A stretch of DNA of 64,000 nt from Anodontia alba (taxonomy: Eukaryota; Mollusca; Bivalvia; Lucinida; Lucinidae): assembly GCA_964016985.1 (NCBI GenBank), contig OZ024825.1, forward strand, positions 34,750,057 through 34,814,056, given 5' to 3'. Shown piece after piece: positions 55,907-64,000 of the stretch; position 1 is the first letter of the stretch, and the number at the start of each line of letters is the position of its first letter. A program made the position numbers and the translations under genes. The notes under the pieces were generated by a model. It worked only from the letters and a program-made list of their open reading frames with translations. It made no database searches and was not told the origin of the DNA.

Positions 55907-57175
55907 ACCGGATATATACTCTACGGAACCCCAATTAAATAGAAAAAAATTCTTCCGATACCGAGGCACCTTTTTTGGATTTGAATCTATGTATATCTAA
56001 TGGTACAGTTTCAACCAAAATTTATGTTAAACGAGACGATTTTGATTTTGATATAGTCAATTTCCCTTTTCTGGATGGCGATGTCCCCCGGCGTACCTCA
56101 TATGGGGTATACATATATCAACTTATTAGATTCGCCAGAGCTTCTTCAAATCTTAATGACTTTTACTACCGTAATAAAGCCCTTACTGCCAAACTTCTTA
56201 GGCAGGGCTATCGTTATTTTAAACTTCGTAAGGCGTTTTCGAAATTTTATCGCAGACACGGTGCCTTGTTAGAAAAATATAGCGTCAGTCTGAAAACACT
56301 TCTGCAACAAGGTATATCGGAACCCGAATTTTACGGTGACTTAGTGTACAGATTTAGAAAAATTGTAGGTAAATCTAACTTTTCGGAGCAATTCAGAAAA
56401 CATTAACCGTTATAAAAGAATTGGCTATAGCCTGGATATTATGCGGCAGACTGCATGCCTAGTTGTCAACCCAATCATTGTTGATGGCTATGCTTCACTC
56501 TTTAATTGCACGACGGCGGTTCGGGCCTCAGACTTAATGACGGCCTCTTCGTAAAACTTTAACCAGTGGGCTGGGGCTTGACGATATGTCTTTGGCTTGG
56601 CCCGCCGTGGTTCAACTATTGGTTTTCATTTGCTCTGGCATACAGTAGAGTTAGCCATGAGTACCCGTCTTTGTTTATTATAGTGATTAATTTGATTTTT
56701 ATGTTTTCCGCTTTGATGCATTGACTGAGTTGGGAGCCTTTATGCGAACCGAATTTATTGTATTTCTGTATTAAGAATAGCATCGGGACCCAGGGTGAAG
56801 TTGGCTGGCTGTAAAAGTGCTTTAAACCCAGCCCTCCCCCCACCCCCCCACCCCCCCTCCCCCGGTGATTTACTTTGCTGACCGTTCTGGGGCGGTGGTC
56901 CCGGTGTTAGTCTTACTCTTTGTTGCTTTGTGGTTTATTCTACGAGGCGATTTGTTGTATGTCTTTCCATGTGTCATTTTATTCTTGTGTTTTTTAGTCC
57001 TTTTAGTATTACGATTACCTCGCTTGGGGAAGAGAGAGCTAATCTTAGTGCTTTTCGTACGTTTGTTCGATTTGTGCTTGTTTGGATTTGTCGGTTTCCT
57101 CTTCCTCTTGGGGTCTGGGAAAGGCTGCGGTTTGTGATTGTGGCACTCCCTGGACTTTTCTCTTACCTTTTTTTT
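55907..57175 (+). mobile_element. Naiad copy, 5'-truncated
   Basis: Plus-strand copy of the last 1.27 kb of the Naiad. It starts at GACCGGATATAT (matching the coding region before PTELQLNR), includes the RT C-terminus and ends with CTCTTACCTTTTTT. A G/C-rich tract (CCCCCACCCCCC, 56830-56863) replaces part of the 3' UTR. Confidence 0.92.
55910..56555 (+). pseudogene. Naiad RT C-terminal fragment
   Basis: Encodes FLDLNLCISNGTVSTKIY, VNFPFLDGDVPRRTSYG, LLRQGYRYFKLRKAFSKFYR and FRKIVGKSNFSEQFRK, about 95% like the 12.8-13.7 kb copy over this stretch. The frame breaks at about 56403 and continues as INRYKRIGYSLDIMRQTACL to MTASS at about 56550. The YLDD motif lies upstream and is absent. Confidence 0.9.
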
Positions 57176-57179
57176 GAAC

Positions 57180-57954
57180 TTAAGAAATTTCGAACTTTGC
57201 ATTACACATTTTCGAATGGCATTGTAAAATCAACTTTTTAACACTTTGCAAATATTTGTTGTACATGTGGATGTATGGTGCTAGAAATTAAAAAAAAAAT
57301 CACAAACTGAGATGGTTTTGAATAGCGATGTTCGGACGTTACGTTAGTCGCATTCGAACGGCTGCACATTGGACTACTTTGTTGCTGCTTTTTTTTAGCT
57401 TTATTATTTTTTTTATGTACTCCTACCCTCTTTACTCCCTCCCCCACCGCAAACTACTGTTTTCACGTTGTTCGTCCGTATTACTAAATACTTATCAGAA
57501 GGCAGTCTTTACCTTGCGTGGGGTATCAAATATGCACTGCTTATTGACACTTCTTGTCGAGCCTGATAGCTGATGGTCAGTTTATGGAATATATTATTTA
57601 ACGCAAACTTTTCTGATCAGAATGCACGGATATGCAGACTGATCTGGTCTTCACTGGACGTATATATCCTAATACATTTTCTCACCATATGGCATATATG
57701 ATTTGTAATCAAATACGGGTCTCTTTTTTGCCGTATGCCAGGTCATTTTCATACTTACTTGACATGCAATATGATGCTTCCCAACACATATGCGAACATT
57801 ATTTTTCAAGTCGAAATGAAAACCCCTCCTTCAAAACCTAGATATACTTTAATAAAATAGAAGCCATAAATTAATGACAAAAAGACATATCGGTGTTTTG
57901 ACAGGTGTTTAACAGGTGTCCAATATTTGTTTTTAAATAAATATCTTTAGGTTA
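57180..57954. other. Unassigned DNA
   Basis: Family S-like words (CTGATCTGGTCTTCACTGG) near 57635-57660. No gene recognised. Confidence 0.4.
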
Positions 57955-58095
57955 GTTCTCTTCTATTAAAAAATCATACGTTGCGGGTAGTCAATAGCGC
58001 CTCTACGAGGTGCTAACGAGTACCCACACCATATGTTTCTGTGGAGAAATTAGATAAATCTTTACATATTACCCCATCTTATCTAGAGCTTTGAC
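57955..58095. mobile_element. MITE family Q copy (diverged)
   Basis: GTTGCGGGTAGTCAATAGCG and GCTAACGAGTACCCACACCA, with GTGGAGAAATTAGATAAAT and CCATCTTATCTAGAGCT at the right. Confidence 0.65.
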
Positions 58096-58249
58096 TCCCA
58101 AAATGGAGTTCCAAAGGAGGATGAATCACATCAGAGCAAAAAGGGTAATTACATACATGCTGCTAAGGTGCGTATCAGCCTATGCATCTGCACAGTCTGA
58201 TCAGGTCATTGGCATTTCACCTGCAGAACCATTTGATACTAGAGGGCAC

Positions 58250-58520
58250 CATGCGAAAAGTCTCCGGACGTTTGCTTCCCCTCCCCCCACCATCTCTCAC
58301 CCCAAGGAAATTCGCTCCCTTACCCCCGCCCAAAGGAAAAATGTACTAACCGGACATTTGCTCCCCCTCCCCCACCCCTGGACGTTTGTCCCCCAGAGCT
58401 TATTTCTGGTACGGATGTTTGCCCCTCAGTGCGTATTTAACTGGTGAACATTTGCGCCCTCCTCCTCGCCCCGCCCCCCACCCCCGCCAGAAAGGGACAT
58501 TTGACCCTCACCCCAGCCTA
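58250..58520. repeat. Cluster of GGACGTTTGCTCCCC phrases
   Basis: Variants of CGGACGTTTGCTTCCCCTCC appear about five times, separated by C-rich DNA (CCCCCACC). Similar words (ACATTTGCTCTCTTAGGGAG) recur near 62080. Possibly an arm of a phrase-type foldback element. Confidence 0.55.
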
Positions 58521-58611
58521 CTGCCTAATACATCCAGCATTGTATCTTTTTGTATTATTTGTTCATTCTCAGTTCATTTTCACAACATATCATCATTCAA
58601 GAAGCTCTTCT

Positions 58612-59215
58612 TTAGCTCACCTGTACGAAAGTAAGAACAGCTATTGCACTACCGCCAGCGTCGGCGTTGGCGGCGGCTTTCACAAAATGTTAAAGTTTTC
58701 AGTCAAGGCTTTTCAGATCTTATATTTTCTAAGTAGATGGATTTGTGGTTTATATTTGGTATGATTATAGATGTTGGTCCAAAATTTTATTGAGCACTAT
58801 CCACACCCTGCTCATGACATATAGGTCAAGGTCACGGACTTAGAAATTTTATGTTTAAGTTTTGCGTCAAAGTTTTTGAGATCTCTTACTTTCAGAATCC
58901 TTGCATGGATTTACTTTATATTTTGCATGATTATAGATATTGGTGCAAAATTTTATTAAGCACTATCCCCACCCCTGCTTATAATCTAGAGGTCAAGGTC
59001 ACGGACTTTTATTTATGTTAAAGTTTTGCGTCAAAGTTGTTTGTTTTTTTTTTGTTTTTTTTTTGTTTTTTTTTTTTTGTTTGTTTTTTTCTTAATTCTA
59101 CATCCTTACATGGATTTACTTGATATCTGGCATGATTATAGATATTGGTTCAATTTTTTTCAGCACTATCCCAATTCTATGACTGAGAGGTCAAGGTCAC
59201 GGACTGTTAAAGTTT
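58612..59215 (+). repeat. Tandem repeat T4, about 200-bp unit
   Basis: Opens with TTTAGCTCACCTGTACGAAA, the same AGCTCACCTG start word as T2. Three units contain GGATTTACTTTATATTTTGC, ATGATTATAGATRTTGG, TTGAGCACTATCC and GAGGTCAAGGTCACGGACT. A T/G-rich run lies at 59037-59090. No inverted closing end found. Confidence 0.7.
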
Positions 59216-59349
59216 TAGATTTCTGTCTTTTCGGGAGATGGCAGAATCGCTCAACTATCAAATGTTTTATTACTATTCGAGTGTCAGAGATTTTAATTCG
59301 CTTGTTTATGTATGCCATCTGGCGAGCGCCCGTGTGTAAGTGACTGCTG

Positions 59350-59800
59350 AAATGAAAACATTTACAGTGATCAAAATTTCATCGACAAAAGTATTTTTTG
59401 AGAATAATGTCCTGTCATCTGTAGAAAAAAAACGAACCTTGTTACGGAATGAAAGTGAGGTCATTGAGGTTATGTGCCCGACAAACACCTGAACATTACA
59501 TTGTGTGTCATGTCAACCGTGCATTTCTTTTAAAATGATATAGAGTAAATTTATTTAGTGCATACTTATAATAGTTAAATAGATCTTATAGCACTAAGAG
59601 AAGTTTAATACAGTCAGAGAGAAAAGTATCCAGTGTATAACATCAGCTTAGAGTGAGCATAATTCCATTGCCGCAAGTATTTTTCGAGACATATGTCCTT
59701 GTCACGGAATGAAAGTGAGGTCATTGAGGTCATATGCCCGACAAACACCTGAACATTACATTGTGTGTCATGCCAACTGTGCGTTTCCTTATAAATAATA
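59350..59800 (+). repeat. Two-copy direct repeat
   Basis: CGGAATGAAAGTGAGGTCAT then CGACAAACACCTGAACATTA occurs at about 59455 and again at about 59706, spaced about 251 bp. Copies agree closely for over 100 bp. Confidence 0.8.
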
Positions 59801-59879
59801 GAGAAGTAAACTTAAATACCCGATACGTATGTTTTTTTTTTTGTTTTGTTTGTTAGTTTTTTGTTTAACCTTTACCCCT

Positions 59880-60430
59880 CTCTGAGCAAATTCAGTAGAC
59901 GACAATTTGATGATATTTTTCTATTGTATTTTTTTCCAGAAAACAGGGTTTTCTGGAAAAATAAGAAAAATATTCCAAAATATCGCCTGCTGATTTTTTC
60001 TTTGACTTGGCAGTTGGCATGTGTACTTATTATTTCTGTAACCATTTAATGAAGTACTGCAGAGGCGAAAGCTATTATCATGATTATCACACCGGTTTCT
60101 GTAAGAGAACTAGATTGTATTCCTGATAAACCCTCAGTGAGAAGCCAATCAGCTGACAGGCAACCTGCACACAACATGTTGTATACCCTATACATCATTT
60201 GCATTTCATTTGCAGAAGCATTTGATACCGTTAAGCCTAACGAGCACTATACAACAATTTCGCAGACACAAAATTCTATAACGTTTCCTTTTGCATTATT
60301 CTGCATTAAAAAGCTTTACATTTCACGTGAATCATCAAGGAGGATCATTCACATGAAATGTCAAGCCTTACTTACATCAGAAAAATAAATTTAAAAAATA
60401 ATAGAATGTCGTCTGCTGCAGTTTTGAATG
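59880..60430. mobile_element. MITE family R copies
   Basis: The first copy, 59880-60045, has TTTCCAGAAAACAGGG / TTTTCTGGAAAAATAAG. The second, about 60300-60430, has ACATTTCACGTGAATC / CACATGAAATGTCAAGCC, ending with GTCTGCTGCAGTTTTGAATG as at 32420-32445. Confidence 0.6.
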
Positions 60431-60451
60431 GCACTATTGGGGATGGGAGCC

Positions 60452-61812
60452 GGACAAAACGTCCCATGGACAAAACGTCCCATGCTATTTTTGACCAGGT
60501 GGACCAAATGTCCCACATCATTTTTTCAGGGTGGACAAAACGTCCCACATGATTTTTTCAGGGTGGACAAAACGTCCCACGTGATTTTGACAGGGTGGGC
60601 AAAACGTCCCATGCTATTTTGACAGGGTGGACAAAACGTCCCATATTCAATTAGAAGGTAGAGTTTAATTCTCTAAAAGGGAATCATTATACTTAATAAA
60701 AAGGAATTGTTCAATCTATCTAATACATAACTAATTGTTGTTTGTTGAAATGATATTAGAAATGATATTAGCTCAATCATACACAGTGTGAAAATATTTT
60801 GACTAATTACAATTAACACATTCTGATTAGGAATAGAGACCTATCTAATTAATAACTAATTGAAATGAAATAAGTACAATCTTACAAACTGGTAAGATAT
60901 TTTTACTAATTACAATTAACACATTCTGATTGGAAATTAAAGGAATGTATCAGTTAGTGTAGTTAAAGTACAAAGTGTATTGTTTTGTCAATTAAAGGTG
61001 TTGACAAGTTCAATTCATTAAAAATTGTGACAAAACAAACAGGTCAAAATAAATATATAGCCCTACATACATAATGTTGTATGCCAAAAGCAATATAGAG
61101 ATCACAGAGAATAACAAAGGCAATCAGAAGCTGTGCTTCCAAGAGTACTCGTATACTGAGAAAAGAACAACCAAATCCACGGTTAACTGGATATGCTCAG
61201 AAAGAACAGCCCCAAAATGCACTGGATCTTTAATTACAGATTTAGCTGTAAGTATATTGCATTAAAACTTATCTTATATTAATAGCGGTTCAGTATTTTT
61301 ATACAAGATGATATATCGAGTAATGAAATAATGGGTGAAAAGTGTGTTTCAGATACTATTATTTTATTGTTTCAAATGCTAACAGAGTAAGTTTAGTTGT
61401 ACACATTTTCTTATATGTGCTATCATCATAAAATTTCTTTTATGTAAAAACTGTGCTCTTAACCATGTGCTCTTTAATGATTGTGTTTGCATATTCATGT
61501 TTTGTAAATAAAAGCATCTTAATATATTTCCACATTCATTTTTTTTAGTGTTCATGGGGGTATATTGTCGCATACCTTCCAAATCCCTTCCCCCCTCCCT
61601 AACACCACCTCGAGAATATGGGACGTTTTGTCCACCCTGTCGAAACAGCATGGGACGTTTTGTCCACCCTGTCGAAATAGCATGGGACATTTTGTCCACC
61701 CTGTCAAAATCATGTGGGACGTTTTGTCCACGTTGAAAAAAATGACGTGGGACGTTTTGTCCACCTGGTCAAAAATGGCATGGGACGTTTTGTCCATGGG
61801 ACGTTTTGTCCT
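60452..61812. mobile_element. Foldback element with GGGACGTTTTGTCC phrase repeats
   Basis: The left arm (60452-60650) holds six GGACAAAACGTCCCA-type phrases with 20-25 bp spacers; the right arm (61612-61812) holds the same in inverse. Both outer ends carry a doubled phrase. ATTGGGGAT occurs at 60436-60444 and 61819-61827, a likely 9-bp target duplication a few bases outside the phrases. The interior (60655-61610) is AT-rich with no recognised gene; a 63-codon frame at 61074-61265 has no motif. Confidence 0.8.
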
Positions 61813-61827
61813 ACATTCATTGGGGAT

Positions 61828-62209
61828 AGAATCTAGTAAAATGTGATTGTCCTGATTTGTTTGTGTCGAGTCGCAGACTGATCTGAATATTCGCTGTTCA
61901 CATATGCAGTAGGCATCTTTTTCGCATGATGTGTCTCGAATAATAGAGGTAAGGGGAATGGATATACTAGGTAGATTTTCCGCTATTTTGGACAAAGGAA
62001 ACAGCTTTTGTGTCTTCCTGTTTGCCTTCCAATACACATAAATTTATCTGAAAATGGGACAACTCTAAAAGGAAAACATTTGCTCTCTTAGGGAGCAGAT
62101 TCATTCCTTTAGAATTGTCCCATTTTCCAAAGGGGGTGAGGAGGGGGGGTGGGGGGTGGGGGCGAACAGTTTTCAACAGTTGTCTCCCCTGGAAGTGTAT
62201 CCAATACTA
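61828..62209. other. Unassigned DNA
   Basis: Contains GGGACAACTCTAAAAGG and its inverse CTTTAGAATTGTCCC (62055-62125), a small foldback, and a G-rich tract at 62135-62162. Confidence 0.5.
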
Positions 62210-62213
62210 TTAA

Positions 62214-63344
62214 AGGGGAACACAACCTTAAAAGGTATTGTGCTTTAAAGTACGAGGGGTGTTCATTTAATGTTGTCATTGGGGTTCTACAGGGCGCGTT
62301 ATTAATCCCATTCACATTTCGTTTACTTCAACCCTTCGAAGTATTCTCCCTTGACGGAAACACACTTTTCAAGTCTCGAAATCCATTCTGTAAAGGCAGA
62401 AAAGTAGGCCTTTTTAGGTATACCCTGGACACTGGTAAATTGCACTACCAAGTGCACTTCGGGATTCATAACGACGACCAGAAAGGGTTTTCTCTAGTAA
62501 AGGAAACATGAAAAAGTCGCAGGGACTAAGGTCTGGCGAATAAGATGGATGAGAGAGCTGAAGTACCTTTTCCTCTTTCAAGAAGTCTTAGACAAGAACC
62601 CACTTGTGAGCAAGTGCGTTGTCATGGATAAGACACAGACCTCTTAAACCGGTTGCAGGTCTACGTTTTTCATAGTGTGCCTTTACTTTTGAGTGTATAT
62701 TACTGAATCAACTTGAACTTTCAGTAACTTTTGAAAGACTGAACGGATTAGACCGAAATTTCATCCTGTTATAGAAAATCACTCCCTCGTGAAATCACCG
62801 CAGTTTCCACATGCTCCTTACAGTCACGCGGTATGGTGGGCCATTAGTGACACAATTAAATGAACGCCCCTCGTAAATAACTTTACAAACAAGGAATTTT
62901 GACACAAATTTGAACAAAATCCGTGGAAAATTAAGTAAATTATAGGCAAGTGAATATTTTAACATTGGTGGAATGGGCGCCGCCATTTTGAATATTTAAT
63001 GAAGTTTCATAAAAAATAAAATTCATTTCATAAAGGTAGTTATTCTCATAAAGGGTTTATTTTGGGGAAGTGATTGCTTGTCACTAGAAATAAAAGATTA
63101 TCAAAAATCTGTAGCAAACTTATTCTTTAAAACTCTTTATAATTTGGTTTTGCATATCTAATTTGGGCTGTGTGACGTCACAAAGCCTACAATATGGCGG
63201 CATCCATGACAGCCATTTTAAATATACTCAAAACATCATAACGTCCTTATTTCTAGGCCGATTTTGAAAACTCTTGCATCAACATAAATGGCTTGCTAAG
63301 CACTTTACTCCAAGATATACTTACAACTTATATTGCGTTCCCCT
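62214..63344. mobile_element. TTAA-flanked element with a nested mariner
   Basis: AGGGGAACACAA at the left and TTGCGTTCCCCT at the right are inverted; TTAA lies outside both ends (62210-62213 and 63345-63348). TTAA duplication is the piggyBac hallmark, but no transposase is present. A mariner derivative (62253-62873) sits near its left end; without it the element is about 510 bp. Confidence 0.65.
62253..62873 (-). mobile_element. Internally deleted mariner, 621 bp
   Basis: TIRs CGAGGGGTGTTCATTTAATG and, from the right on the other strand, CGAGGGGCGTTCATTTAATT, flanked by TA (62251-62252 and 62874-62875). The minus strand encodes a C-terminal transposase fragment: CLIHDNALAH, then SYSPDLSPCDFFMFPLL, with D34D spacing between the two Asp. 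The N-terminal half is gone and stops are present. A different mariner lineage from 34700-35963. Confidence 0.9.
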
Positions 63345-63429
63345 TTAAGTATACATAGTTGTAAAAGTTTCTGTGATTCTTTTTGTTCATTCTTTCTTTT
63401 GCCCGATTTTTACTTTTAACGTGCTTAAA

Positions 63430-63560
63430 ATGAAATTTGCAGATGACGGATGAGTACTGGTTTGCTTATTTTTTTTCCAAACAATAAGCCTTGTCATTTC
63501 GTTGGGAATGTTCAAAGGACATAAATAATGTAATCGGCTAAAGTGTCAATCTTGTTTTTC
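63430..63560. mobile_element. MITE family R copy (diverged)
   Basis: GAAATTTGCAGATGACGGAT and AAGCCTTGTCATTTCG words of family R. Words of the same family reappear after the Naiad fragment (GAGAAAATAAAGCATGGCAT, 63936-63955). Confidence 0.45.
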
Positions 63561-63565
63561 CAATA

Positions 63566-63860
63566 AACTGTTGCTTTGTGGTTTATTGTACGAGGCGATT
63601 TGTTTTAAGTTTTGTCTTGTGTTATTTTGTCTTAGTGTTTTTCAGTCCTTTGAGCATTGCTATTACCTATATTGGGGAAGAGAGAGCTAATCTTAATGTT
63701 TTCGTTCGTTTGTTTGATTTGCGCTCGTTTTTTTTTTCGTTTTTTTTCCTTTTTTTTTTTTTTTTTTTTCTGTTTCCTCTTCCTCTTTGTAACTGGGAAG
63801 GGCTGCGGCTTGTGACTGTGGCACTCCCTGGATTTTTCTCTTATCTTTCTTTTGGCATTG
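63566..63860 (+). mobile_element. Naiad 3'-terminal fragment (diverged)
   Basis: Plus-strand copy from TGTTGCTTTGTGGTTTATT to TTTTTCTCTTATCTTTCTTT. It is about 85-90% like the others and has a long T-run at 63728-63769. The pseudo-LTR hairpin stem is not conserved here. Confidence 0.85.
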
Positions 63861-64000
63861 CATTTGAATTGTCACCTTTAGGAATGTTTTAACCATTCAA
63901 AAATGTAACAGGCAACACTTTAACATATCTTTTTTCTGAGAAAATAAAGCATGGCATTGTATGTGAAATGTTTGCCTGTATATTTTATACGAACAGCATA

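Overview
The window looks like nuclear DNA of a bivalve mollusc, probably a clam. It is AT-rich, intron-rich and packed with repeats. It carries bivalve-type dispersed tandem arrays, tRNA-derived SINEs and a Penelope-like retroelement of the Naiad type. I found one intact host gene: a mitochondrial 2-Cys peroxiredoxin (PRDX3-like) on the + strand, six coding exons from 30168 to 43731. All five introns have GT/AG ends with consistent phases, and the exons join into a 242-residue protein with a presequence, both catalytic cysteines and the GGLG and YF motifs.

Layout. 1-2.4 kb: decayed LINE with two SINEs inside it. 3.6-5 kb: tandem array T1. 5.7-7 kb: old Naiad fragment with a younger Naiad 3' piece nested in it. 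7.9-11.8 kb: tandem array T2, interrupted by three insertions. 12.2-16.9 kb: near-complete Naiad on the minus strand between two 491-bp pseudo-LTRs. 17.3-18 kb: terminal-inverted-repeat (TIR) element. 20-21 kb: foldback element with phrase-like TIRs. 21-27 kb: mostly simple repeats and unassigned DNA. 27.5-30 kb: MITE holding a pogo-like element, which holds a hAT-like element. 30.2-43.7 kb: the peroxiredoxin gene, its introns filled with two foldback MITE families, a mariner, a second pogo-like element, a minisatellite, SINEs and a LINE fragment. 44-50 kb: more of the same MITEs. 51.3-55.2 kb: tandem array T3 with a LINE inserted. 55.2-57.2 kb: another array and a 5'-truncated Naiad. 58-64 kb: further arrays, a second phrase-type foldback element, a TTAA-flanked element with a nested mariner derivative, and a last Naiad 3' fragment.

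Main point. The Naiad at 12.2-16.9 kb has its GIY-YIG nuclease upstream of its reverse transcriptase. In the reconstructed reading frame, four of five in-frame TGA codons fall where Penelope-like proteins have conserved cysteines: two flanking the GIY-YIG core, the first Cys of the CxC linker motif, and the Cys after the VVVV run in the RT. This fits the selenocysteine-encoding Naiads reported from clams (Craig, Yushenova, Rodriguez and Arkhipova, 2021; from memory). This copy also has frameshifts, one TAG and two TAA codons, so it is probably dead but keeps the recoded sites. I could not find a convincing SECIS element by eye. Family alignments are from memory and no search was run.
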